A stretch of DNA of 6,268 bases from Thermoproteota archaeon (GCA_003649085.1 QMQV01000083.1:1-6268), one strand, 5' to 3'; shown: positions 1 through 5,156, counted from the first letter of the stretch. Notes: generated by a model from the sequence alone, not told the origin. Numbers and translations are program-made.

Positions 1-55
1 AGCAGAAACTTTTTTCAAGCTCGTGTGAGGTTATTTTGCCAAGAAAACCGTGTGC

Positions 56-64
56 AAAGGAGGT
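56..64 (+). promoter_or_regulatory. Shine-Dalgarno site deciding the fbp start
   Basis: AAAGGAGGT is an almost full complement of the archaeal 16S rRNA 3' end. It lies 10 bases before the TTG at 75. A weaker GAGGT at 27-31 lies 4 bases before an alternative in-frame TTG at 36. The stronger site and the family's usual N-terminus both favour 75. Confidence 0.6.
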
Positions 65-74
65 AGAAATTAGT

Positions 75-1181
75 TTGGCGAAAGAGGTTAGAACCACTTT
101 AAGCGTCATAAAGGCAGACATAGGTTCCCTCGTCGGGCATCACGTAGTACACCCTGAACAAATTGAAGAAGCTAAAAGAGCGTTAAGCGAAGCTAAGGAA
201 AAGGGAATAATAAAGGACTTTTATGTCACTAATGCGGGAGACGACTTACAGCTAATAATGACTCACGACAAGGGGACGGAAAACCCTGAGATTCATGGGC
301 TGGCATGGGAGACCTTCAAGAGGGTAGCCGAAGTATCCAAAAAGCTTAAGCTCTATGCTGCTGGGCAAGACCTGCTTGCTGAAGCGTTTTCAGGAAACTT
401 AAAGGGCATGGGTCCCGGCTTCGCTGAAATTGACATGGTGGAGAGACCAAGCGAGCCGGTCATAATCTTCATGGCTGATAAGACAGAGCCTGGAGCGTTT
501 AACCTACCGTTATACAGGATCTTCGCAGACCCCTTTAACACAGCTGGCTTAGTAATAGACCCAGGCATGCACGATGGCTTCATTTTTGAGATATTAGATG
601 TACACGAAGGCAAAGTCGTCGAGTTGTCATGTCCAGAGGAGTCTTATGACCTATTGGCCTTGATAGGGACAACAGGCAGGTACATAATCAGAAGAGTCTG
701 GAGGAAGAGGGATAGGCTTCAGGCAGCTGCCGTAAGTACCACTAGGCTGAGCATGATAGCTGGCAGATACGTCGGCAAAGACGACCCAGTAGCAATAATT
801 AGGGCACAGCACGGGCTACCAGCTGTAGGCGAAATCTTAGAAGCCTTCGCTTTCCCGCACTTAGTAGCAGGTTGGATGAGAGGTTCTCACTACGGTCCGT
901 TAATGCCAGTTTCACAGAAAGATGCTAAGTGCACGAGGTTTGACGGTCCTCCAAGGATCTTAGCCCTTGGCTTCCAGCTCAACAATGGCACATTAGTTGG
1001 CCCAGCGGATATGTTTGACGACCCAGCCTTCGATAGGACGAGGTACTGGGCGAGCGAAATCGCGGACTACATGAGGCGCCACGGACCGTTCATGCCTGAA
1101 AGGCTTGGACCAGAAGAAATGGAGTATACGACCCTGCCAAGCGTGTTGCAAAAGCTTCAAGGACGTTTCAAGCCAGAGTAA
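75..1181 (+). CDS. fbp: Bifunctional fructose-1,6-bisphosphate aldolase/phosphatase (archaeal type, FBPase class V)
   Basis: This cytosolic enzyme condenses dihydroxyacetone phosphate and glyceraldehyde-3-phosphate and then dephosphorylates the fructose-1,6-bisphosphate to fructose-6-phosphate, which makes gluconeogenesis unidirectional. The protein has 368 residues, normal for the family. Recognisable signatures are the N-terminal SVIKADIGSL with D15 and GHH at 21-23, GDD at 55-57, AAGQD at 95-99, and MADKTEPG at 133-140. The Schiff-base block YVGKDD has Y232, K235 and D236-D237, matching Tyr229/Lys232 of the Sulfolobus tokodaii enzyme from memory. The C-terminal MEYTTLP supplies Y351. All expected Mg2+-binding and catalytic residues appear present. 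I chose the TTG at 75 because AAAGGAGGT (56-64) lies 10 bases upstream and homologues begin right before this point. An in-frame TTG at 36 would add 13 residues. Function is near certain; the start is less so. Confidence 0.96.
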   Translation: MAKEVRTTLSVIKADIGSLVGHHVVHPEQIEEAKRALSEAKEKGIIKDFYVTNAGDDLQLIMTHDKGTENPEIHGLAWETFKRVAEVSKKLKLYAAGQDLLAEAFSGNLKGMGPGFAEIDMVERPSEPVIIFMADKTEPGAFNLPLYRIFADPFNTAGLVIDPGMHDGFIFEILDVHEGKVVELSCPEESYDLLALIGTTGRYIIRRVWRKRDRLQAAAVSTTRLSMIAGRYVGKDDPVAIIRAQHGLPAVGEILEAFAFPHLVAGWMRGSHYGPLMPVSQKDAKCTRFDGPPRILALGFQLNNGTLVGPADMFDDPAFDRTRYWASEIADYMRRHGPFMPERLGPEEMEYTTLPSVLQKLQGRFKPE

Positions 1182-1182
1182 C

Positions 1183-1190
1183 TTATACAA
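1183..1190 (+). promoter_or_regulatory. TATA-like box for the ArsA/Get3-like gene
   Basis: TTATACAA starts two bases after the fbp stop codon. Archaeal TATA boxes centre about 26 bases before the start of transcription, which would place the start near 1212, only about 12 bases before the ATG at 1224. That fits the lack of any SD sequence before this ATG and suggests a nearly leaderless transcript. Confidence 0.45.
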
Positions 1191-1194
1191 AACC

Positions 1195-1220
1195 TTTCCC
1201 TTTTCTTTTTGTTGGTTTTT
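1195..1220 (+). terminator. T-rich transcription terminator after fbp
   Basis: Just past the fbp stop, the plus strand is almost pure pyrimidine, with T runs at 1201-1204, 1206-1210 and 1216-1220. Archaeal RNA polymerase terminates at such T tracts without a hairpin. The same stretch lies between the TATA-like element and the ATG of the next gene, so the terminator of one unit overlaps the initiation region of the next. This is inferred from sequence alone. Confidence 0.5.
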
Positions 1221-1223
1221 AAG

Positions 1224-2405
1224 ATGAGGATAATCTTTTACACCGGTAAGGGCGGTACAGGCAAATCTGTAATCTCATGTGCAACGGGCGTTAAAGCGGC
1301 TGAGCAAGGTAAGAAAGTTTTAGTGATATCTACAGATCCAGCTCATACGCTAAGCGATATTTTCGAGAAGAGAGTCTTTGACAAGCCGACAGAGATCATC
1401 CCAAACTTGTGGGCTCTTCAAGTAGACCCGATAAGAGAGGTAAGGGAAAAATACGGGGTTATTCAAGACTATGTAGCTTCGATATTTCAGAGCAGAGGGC
1501 TTGATGAAGCGCTCGCGTACGAGATAGCCTCTTTACCCAACATGACCCCATTTATATCGCTGCTTAAAATCTACGACCTGGTTAATGAGGGTTTTGATGC
1601 GCTAATACTGGATACCGTGCCTTCAGGCGAAGCGCTCAAAAATCTATACCTGCCGATGCTGTTAACTGATATTAGCAAGAAGTTCTTAAAGACCTTCGGC
1701 TTCTTCCTAGGAGCTTTAGTAAAGGCTGTTTCACCGGCTGTTAAGGTGCCTGCTCCGTCAAAGGAAGTTATTGACGCGGACTTAGCGTTAATAGATAGAC
1801 TTGAAGTTGTACGTGACTTGCTTACAAACGTGAAAATCACCAGCTTAAGGCTCATAGCAAACCCTGACTTCTTTAGCATTGAAAACTTGAGGAGAACGTA
1901 CATGGTTGCAAACCTCTACAACGTTAACGTCGACCTAGCGATAATAAATAAAGTCATACCTGAGGAGGTTTCAGACCCGTTTTTCAGCGAGTGGAAGGAA
2001 AAGCAAGCTGAGTACTTAGTTGAAGCTGAAAAAGCCTTTTACCCACTGCCAGTAAGAAAAGTGCCTCTCTTTAAATCAGAGCTCAAAGGCATTAACCTGT
2101 TGAAGAAGCTTGCAGACTACGTTTTCCAAGATGATGACCCCCTCAAAGTGTTTTACGAAGGGAAGCCTTTAAGAGTAGACATCAGCGAGGATGGGCTTCA
2201 AGCTACGCTAATCGTCAAAACCCCGTTTGCTAAGAAGGAAGCCCTTGAAGTTGAGAGGTTTGGTGATGAGCTCATGGTTAAAGTGGACACAAACATAGGC
2301 GAGGTTAGAAACTTCATACCGCTACCAGCAGTCTTATACTCTATGAAGCTTGAAAAAGCGAAGCTAATAGGCGACGAGCTTCACATAACCTTTGTAAAAC
2401 GCTAA
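1224..2405 (+). CDS. ArsA/Get3-family ATPase with C-terminal HSP20-like domain
   Basis: This is a cytosolic P-loop ATPase of 393 residues. It has the deviant Walker A GKGGTGKS (8-15), switch I STDPAHTLSDIF (36-47), and switch II around ILDTVPSGEAL (128-138). The family includes Get3/TRC40 tail-anchored-protein chaperones and ArsA arsenite pump ATPases. Residues about 315-393 form a beta-rich tail (PLRVDISEDG, VKVDTNIGE, DELHITFVKR) resembling the HSP20-like domain attached to many archaeal ArsA homologues. The zinc CxxC pair of eukaryotic Get3 is absent: the matching region (NKVIPEEVSD onward) has no cysteine. The arsenite-binding cysteines of true ArsA are also absent, and the only cysteine is C19. 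There is one ATPase domain rather than ArsA's two. A chaperone-like role is therefore likelier than arsenic export. ATG 1224 is preferred over in-frame TTGs at 1209 and 1212 because it opens directly into the first strand of the fold. Confidence 0.92.
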   Translation: MRIIFYTGKGGTGKSVISCATGVKAAEQGKKVLVISTDPAHTLSDIFEKRVFDKPTEIIPNLWALQVDPIREVREKYGVIQDYVASIFQSRGLDEALAYEIASLPNMTPFISLLKIYDLVNEGFDALILDTVPSGEALKNLYLPMLLTDISKKFLKTFGFFLGALVKAVSPAVKVPAPSKEVIDADLALIDRLEVVRDLLTNVKITSLRLIANPDFFSIENLRRTYMVANLYNVNVDLAIINKVIPEEVSDPFFSEWKEKQAEYLVEAEKAFYPLPVRKVPLFKSELKGINLLKKLADYVFQDDDPLKVFYEGKPLRVDISEDGLQATLIVKTPFAKKEALEVERFGDELMVKVDTNIGEVRNFIPLPAVLYSMKLEKAKLIGDELHITFVKR

Positions 2406-2437
2406 AGCTTTAACGTTGTTTAAGCTTAGAGGTTGCC

Positions 2438-2443
2438 GGAGGG
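2438..2443 (+). promoter_or_regulatory. Shine-Dalgarno site deciding the start of the small helical protein
   Basis: GGAGGG lies 7 bases before the TTG at 2451. It falls inside the longer reading frame that would begin at the TTG at 2433, so it argues for the shorter 90-residue product. Confidence 0.55.
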
Positions 2444-2450
2444 CTACGCC

Positions 2451-2723
2451 TTGAGCGAAGAGAGGATCACATTAGAAGATGTTAGGAAGTCAATCGAAGT
2501 TCTTACAAAAGCCAGTACGTCATTACTATCGGCGCCTCTTGAAAGCGCTTTAAAAATGCTTCCAGCAAGCACTGATCTTCTCCTACATGCAATCAACTTA
2601 AAGATAAGCTTCTTAAAGGCTTTAAAGAGCATTATCGAGGGCGAAATAAGCTTCTTAGAAAAGATAAGATCTGAGAAACTTGGCGGGGTTGAAGTTAAAA
2701 AAGAAAAAGTCAGCGTAGAGTAG
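2451..2723 (+). CDS. Small predicted all-helical protein of unknown function, downstream of the ArsA/Get3-like ATPase
   Basis: I do not recognise this 90-residue protein. It contains no Cys or Trp. It appears to form three helices, about residues 7-27, 29-37 and 40-75, rich in Leu, Ile, Lys and Ser, followed by a charged Val/Lys/Glu tail (80-90). The third helix has amphipathic spacing of large hydrophobics suited to a coiled coil or protein contact, and it is too charged for a membrane span. I chose the TTG at 2451 because GGAGGG (2438-2443) lies 7 bases upstream. An in-frame TTG at 2433 would add six residues but lacks a well-placed SD. It starts 45 bases after the ATPase stop with no strong promoter between, so co-transcription is likely, and an accessory or partner role for that ATPase is possible. 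It ends five bases before the convergent DUF362 frame. Confidence 0.72.
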   Translation: MSEERITLEDVRKSIEVLTKASTSLLSAPLESALKMLPASTDLLLHAINLKISFLKALKSIIEGEISFLEKIRSEKLGGVEVKKEKVSVE

Positions 2724-2761
2724 GAAGCTTAGACAAACCTTAAATGGTATTGTAAGCTTCC
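2723..2761. repeat. Nine-base perfect inverted repeat over converging gene ends (possible bidirectional terminator)
   Basis: GGAAGCTTA (2723-2731) and TAAGCTTCC (2753-2761) are exact reverse complements separated by 21 bases. The left arm begins at the last base of the stop codon of the plus-strand small protein and contains the stop codon of the minus-strand DUF362 frame (2729-2731). The right arm lies within the last codons of DUF362. The position between converging genes fits a bidirectional transcription end or mRNA 3' stabiliser. AAGCTT is common in this window, so chance pairing is possible. Confidence 0.4.
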
Positions 2762-3049
2762 AGCCCCCAACCTACTAGCTTCCTTAACGTGTATCCAAGG
2801 ATCGACGTTGTTAACATCAGATAAGCTCTTGTATTCTGGGTAAAGCGCTCCGTTAATGACATTTATTGAAGCAGCATCTATAGCTACTGGGTCTAGTGAA
2901 GCGAATACGCCGACATCCCTAGCTATAATCTCGTTTGGACTTGGCACACAATCACAGAACTTTGTTATGTTCTCAGCTACGTTGACGTATACAGCTGGTT
3001 TATCGTGTTCTCTTAGGTAGCTCACAAAAGCCGCCGCAACCCTCCCCAA
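2729..3049 (-). CDS. DUF362 protein, C-terminal part after the in-frame TAG
   Basis: This reading frame continues the upstream DUF362 frame with no shift. From the codon after TAG (3067) it is open for 112 codons, and its earliest start-like codon is a TTG at 3049 (106 residues). The content is the family's C-terminal domain: KPAVYVNVAENITKFCDC, then the conserved DVGVFASLDPVAIDAAS segment and a final GAGSLQYHLRFV. Joined with the N-terminal part, the total is 358 residues including the TAG position, close to the length I expect for DUF362 proteins. There is no convincing SD before the TTG at 3049; only a weak GGAAGAG follows the TAG. Independent translation is therefore possible but not favoured. 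It may be the distal half of a readthrough product, of a gene broken very recently, or of a gene whose TAG is a sequencing error. Confidence 0.65.
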   Translation of the reverse strand: MGRVAAAFVSYLREHDKPAVYVNVAENITKFCDCVPSPNEIIARDVGVFASLDPVAIDAASINVINGALYPEYKSLSDVNNVDPWIHVKEASRLGAGSLQYHLRFV

Positions 3050-3067
3050 CCTTATGTTAAACTCTTC

Positions 3068-3070
3068 CTA
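3068..3070 (-). other. In-frame amber (TAG) codon inside an otherwise continuous DUF362 gene
   Basis: Reading the minus strand, GGG GCT is followed by TAG and then GAA GAG TTT AAC ATA AGG, with no change of frame between the ferredoxin-domain half and the C-terminal half. The interruption lies in the linker just after the second Fe-S cluster. No other stop or frameshift occurs over the combined 358 codons. I saw no strong stem-loop immediately after the codon. Confidence 0.85.
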
Positions 3071-3805
3071 AGCCCCTTCGGCTCCGCTTAAGGCCTTTGT
3101 AGGGCACCTTATTATGCATCCGCCACATCTTATGCATAGTTCGTCGCGAAAGACAGGTCGTCCATTGCTTAGATAAACAGCTTCTTGAAGACAAGCTTTG
3201 ACGCATTCTCCACAGCCATCGCAAAGCTCAGGTCTTATTAAGATCGGCTTATATGGGTCATGTTGGTATTTCTTAGTGTTTTTCGTTACGCAGCCCATAG
3301 CCAAGTTTTTCAATGCTCCTCCAAAACCTGACATTCCATGCCCCTTAGCATGGCTTATTACCAACAATGCGTCAGCTTCGTGAATTGCCCTAGCTATGGA
3401 TATTGTTAAGCCAACTTTCTCAAAGCGGTAATTTACGCCGTCCTCGCCTAATATCCCATCAGCTACTATGAAAGGCGCTCCAATAGTTTCAGGTGTAAAA
3501 CCGTTTTCGTAAGCTACCCTAGCGCAGCTAACTCCGTTATTTCTAGGACCAACGTATAACGTTGTGGTATCCGTTACGAAGACCTCGCATCCCAAATTTC
3601 TTAGTAAGTTTACAGCAGCTGCCACATACGTTGGATGGACATATGTCCTGTTGCCGCGCTCACCTATGTGGACCTTGATGGCTACGAGTTTCCTGCCCTT
3701 AAAAACCTCATCAACCCTAATTTTATCGAGAAGAAGTTCTCTCATAACCTTATCAGCGTGAGCTAAAGCTCTTTGTGGTTTCGCGAAGACTTCAGGTATT
3801 TGCAA
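3068..3805 (-). CDS. DUF362 double-[4Fe-4S] iron-sulfur protein, N-terminal part up to an in-frame TAG
   Basis: This 245-residue product holds the first two thirds of a DUF362 (COG2768-like) protein. The early KLVAIKVHIGERGN (39-52) and the central block SHAKGHGMSGFGG (151-163) with ALKNLAMGC (164-172) are typical of the family. Two ferredoxin clusters follow: C195-x2-C198-x2-C201-x3-C205, with Leu rather than Pro after the last Cys, and C224-x2-C227-x2-C230-x3-C234-Pro. Frame and homology continue beyond the TAG at codon 246 into the C-terminal part. No biochemical function is securely known for the family, and an electron-transfer or Fe-S redox role is inferred. The start is the TTG at 3805: GGAGG (3820-3816) lies 10 bases upstream, and no start codon lies between it and the preceding in-frame stop. 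A TATA-like element at 3862-3854 gives it its own promoter. Whether it acts as a truncated protein is uncertain. Confidence 0.8.
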   Translation of the reverse strand: MQIPEVFAKPQRALAHADKVMRELLLDKIRVDEVFKGRKLVAIKVHIGERGNRTYVHPTYVAAAVNLLRNLGCEVFVTDTTTLYVGPRNNGVSCARVAYENGFTPETIGAPFIVADGILGEDGVNYRFEKVGLTISIARAIHEADALLVISHAKGHGMSGFGGALKNLAMGCVTKNTKKYQHDPYKPILIRPELCDGCGECVKACLQEAVYLSNGRPVFRDELCIRCGGCIIRCPTKALSGAEGA

Positions 3806-3815
3806 AACGTAAAAG

Positions 3816-3862
3816 CCTCCATCCTCTGAGAAACTAAGCTATGTGCTAGACGGCTTAAATAT
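3816..3862 (-). promoter_or_regulatory. Promoter and Shine-Dalgarno region of the DUF362 gene
   Basis: On the minus strand, ATATTTAAG (3862-3854) is a good archaeal TATA box. The usual 26-base offset predicts transcription from about 3832. The leader would then carry GGAGG (3820-3816), 10 bases before the TTG at 3805. The element sits in the 70-base gap after the zinc-ribbon gene, so DUF362 can be transcribed separately from it. Confidence 0.5.
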
Positions 3863-3875
3863 CTTAGATCGCTAA

Positions 3876-4073
3876 TTACGCATCCTCCTTCACGATCACG
3901 CTTCTTAACTCGCCTCGATCACTAAGACCGCTTAGCTGTTTTCTAATTAAACAATCTGGGTTATCGCATACGATCACGTAGCCTCCGTCATTAGCAAGTT
4001 GGTGAATGTTATGCTTACACAAGCTACAATAGTAATACCACGTCACTGCACTAACCTTAATAGCATCAGCCAA
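3876..4073 (-). CDS. Small four-cysteine zinc-ribbon-like protein
   Basis: I do not recognise a named family for this 65-residue protein. C16-x2-C19 (YCSLCKHNIH) and C36-x4-C41 (VCDNPDC) form two knuckles separated by a short beta-like stretch (GGYVIVC), a spacing typical of small zinc ribbons. H21 and H24 could also bind metal. The tail (LRSVIVKEDA) is charged. Such small ribbons often bind nucleic acid or serve as subunits of larger complexes, but nothing here specifies the role. The start is uncertain. The only start-like codon at the extreme 5' end of the frame is the TTG at 4073, with GTGAT (4083-4079) as a possible SD. A better SD, GAGGAG (4097-4092), fits an out-of-frame ATG at 4080. 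It is divergent from the 4216 gene and lies upstream of DUF362 on the same strand. Confidence 0.65.
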   Translation of the reverse strand: MADAIKVSAVTWYYYCSLCKHNIHQLANDGGYVIVCDNPDCLIRKQLSGLSDRGELRSVIVKEDA

Positions 4074-4120
4074 TGTCCATCACATATTTTTCTCCTCAGT
4101 AAACTTATTTCTTTGAAGCT

Positions 4121-4129
4121 GTTTTAAGC
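4121..4129 (-). promoter_or_regulatory. Possible TATA box for the zinc-ribbon gene
   Basis: GCTTAAAAC on the minus strand is the best-placed A/T-rich candidate, predicting transcription from about 4099, just before GAGGAG at 4097-4092. A second candidate, AAATAAGTTT (4110-4101), would give an almost leaderless message. The call is weak. Confidence 0.3.
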
Positions 4130-4150
4130 GACTGAATATCGCTCAACTTT

Positions 4151-4167
4151 AAAAGGAGCATTTATAT
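4151..4167 (+). promoter_or_regulatory. BRE/TATA promoter of the ferredoxin-associated domain / glycosylase operon
   Basis: Purine-rich AAAAGGAGCA (4151-4160) is followed directly by TTTATAT (4161-4167), a near-consensus archaeal BRE plus TATA box. The 26-base rule places the transcription start near 4190. This gives either a leaderless message for the ATG at 4195 or a leader of about 26 bases carrying GAGGTG (4205-4210) for the ATG at 4216. Confidence 0.6.
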
Positions 4168-4204
4168 CCGGCTTTACCGATCTTGGCTATCTAGATGCGA
4201 TTTC

Positions 4205-4210
4205 GAGGTG
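4205..4210 (+). promoter_or_regulatory. Shine-Dalgarno site favouring the ATG at 4216
   Basis: GAGGTG exactly complements part of the archaeal anti-SD and ends five bases before the ATG at 4216. It lies within the longer frame from 4195, so it bears on the choice of start. Confidence 0.5.
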
Positions 4211-4215
4211 CCTTT

Positions 4216-4560
4216 ATGGGGTCATCTACACTATCCATAATAGCGTTATGTGCGATTTCTGTACATGAGAATCTCGAGGCAAAGCTACGAAATGGAGAAG
4301 CGGTTGTTGTCTGTCCATCACTTGAAGACTATGCATTAATACAAGAGAAGGTTTGTAAAAAGCTTCTTCAAGCTGAAAATAAGGTTAAAGCTGTTGAGCT
4401 AAGCGTCATAGAGCTTCCCTGCTGCTACGCTTTAATCGGCATGGTATCCGAAGCTTTAAGGACCTTTGCTAGCAAAAATTCTGAAAAACGCATTATACCA
4501 ATTTACGTGAAAAACGTAGAACCGCACCTAATGGAGAGAGTGGAAGCCGAGCTAATGTAG
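4216..4560 (+). CDS. Stand-alone iron-sulfur-protein-associated domain (normally C-terminal to a ferredoxin module)
   Basis: The 114-residue product resembles the C-terminal half of roughly 230-residue '4Fe-4S binding' proteins known from clostridia and anaerobic archaea. In those, a ferredoxin part is followed by conserved CPKLDD-like and EVPCC-like motifs. The counterparts here are VVCPSLEDY (31-39), with C33, and IELPCCYAL (65-73), with C69-C70; C12 and C47 are additional cysteines. The ferredoxin part is missing and cannot be recovered upstream, because a TAG immediately precedes the ATG at 4195 in this frame. It may bind a metal or cluster together with a partner. I prefer the ATG at 4216, which has GAGGTG (4205-4210) five bases upstream; the ATG at 4195 would add seven residues. 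The next gene's SD overlaps this stop codon, indicating an operon with the glycosylase. The function is unknown and the family match is from memory. Confidence 0.72.
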   Translation: MGSSTLSIIALCAISVHENLEAKLRNGEAVVVCPSLEDYALIQEKVCKKLLQAENKVKAVELSVIELPCCYALIGMVSEALRTFASKNSEKRIIPIYVKNVEPHLMERVEAELM

Positions 4561-4565
4561 GAGGT
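4560..4565 (+). promoter_or_regulatory. Shine-Dalgarno site overlapping the preceding stop codon
   Basis: GGAGGT begins at the last base of the TAG that ends the upstream gene and lies six bases before the glycosylase TTG at 4572. This geometry supports coupled translation and shows that the TAG at 4558-4560 is used as a true stop. Confidence 0.6.
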
Positions 4566-4571
4566 TACTGA

Positions 4572-5153
4572 TTGGACAATAGCGCTAAAGTTCTTGAAGA
4601 AGCGATATCGTGTTGCAATTTATGTGAATGCGTAGATAAGCCATTTGTAAAATATCGGGTATACTCCACGTGGCTTCCATCAAGGGTAAGAGTGTTAGCG
4701 ATAGGTGAGTCTCCCCCACCTTCGAAAAAGGAGAACTTCTTCTATAACCTAAAGCTGTTTGATAGGCTTCGCTTATCGATGAAGTTCATTTTGGGCTTCA
4801 AAGAAAACGATGAAAAGCTTCTAACTGCGCTTAAAGAACATGGAATTTTCATAACAGCAGCTGTCAAATGTAGACCTTTAACTAGAGGAGAGCTTTCCGA
4901 GATGAGCAACGCTTGTGCACACATCTTGAAAAAAGAATTAGAGCTTTTAAAGCCGCGTAAAGTGATAGCAATGGGCAACGTGGCTTCAAACATGGTTTCG
5001 AAAATAATGAATGTGGAAAGACCTCGTGTTGAGCAGCTTAAAGCTATGGAGGTTAGAGGCGTAAAAGTCGTCTATATGCCGCATCCAAATTACGTCTTCA
5101 GATTTAGGCGTAACTTAGCTGAGCACATTAAGGAGCACATACTAAGTACCTAG
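4572..5153 (+). CDS. Uracil-DNA glycosylase superfamily protein with [4Fe-4S] cluster (family 4/5-like, divergent motifs)
   Basis: This 193-residue protein is probably a DNA repair glycosylase that removes uracil or another damaged base. The cysteine layout C15-x2-C18 near the N-terminus, then C100 in VKCRP and C115 in NACAH (14 residues apart), matches the [4Fe-4S] ligands of family 4 enzymes. The C-terminal block after C115 (ELELLKPRKVIAMGNVAS) is also typical. Motif A reads GESPP (45-49), not GEAPG (family 4) or GLAPG/A (family 5). FFYN (56-59) could provide the aromatic that stacks on uracil. Motif B is HPNYV (171-175), keeping the catalytic-region His-Pro. Extra cysteines C14 and C20 flank the first pair. 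The TTG start has GGAGGT (4560-4565) six bases upstream, overlapping the previous stop codon, so the two genes are translationally close. Substrate and activity are inferred. Confidence 0.82.
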   Translation: MDNSAKVLEEAISCCNLCECVDKPFVKYRVYSTWLPSRVRVLAIGESPPPSKKENFFYNLKLFDRLRLSMKFILGFKENDEKLLTALKEHGIFITAAVKCRPLTRGELSEMSNACAHILKKELELLKPRKVIAMGNVASNMVSKIMNVERPRVEQLKAMEVRGVKVVYMPHPNYVFRFRRNLAEHIKEHILST

Positions 5154-5156
5154 TGC

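Noticed and set aside
36..74. N-terminal extension of fbp from the TTG at 36
   Set aside because: Homologues start at the residues following 75, a stronger SD sits at 56-64, and the extra 13 residues have no family counterpart. It cannot be fully excluded, because GAGGT at 27-31 precedes it.
353..613. Minus-strand open frame of 86 codons inside fbp
   Set aside because: It lies entirely within a well-supported gene on the other strand, has no family-like motif and no SD or promoter.
1571..1903. Minus-strand open frame of 110 codons inside the ATPase gene
   Set aside because: Serine-rich translation typical of antisense of a Leu/Lys-rich gene. The overlapping plus-strand ATPase is certain.
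1224..2405. Arsenite efflux ATPase (arsA) as the specific function
   Set aside because: It has one ATPase domain, no arsenic-binding cysteines and no arsB, arsR or acr3 gene nearby, so only the broader family name is justified.
3071..3083. Short stem AGCC/GGCT just upstream of the DUF362 TAG as a recoding element
   Set aside because: A four-pair stem on the wrong side of the codon is too weak and too common to support a recoding signal.
3198..3761. Two plus-strand open frames opposite the DUF362 gene (3198-3383 and 3564-3761)
   Set aside because: Both are antisense shadows of a gene with clear ferredoxin and DUF362 motifs, with no independent start signals.
4742..4993. Minus-strand open frame opposite the glycosylase gene
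   Set aside because: Shadow of a gene supported by SD, operon position and cluster cysteines.
2721..5153. Genome-wide reading of TAG as a sense codon
   Set aside because: TAG at 2721, 4558 and 5151 ends genes at natural family lengths. One of them overlaps the next gene's SD, and reading through would run into antisense or unrelated sequence. Only the DUF362 TAG is anomalous.
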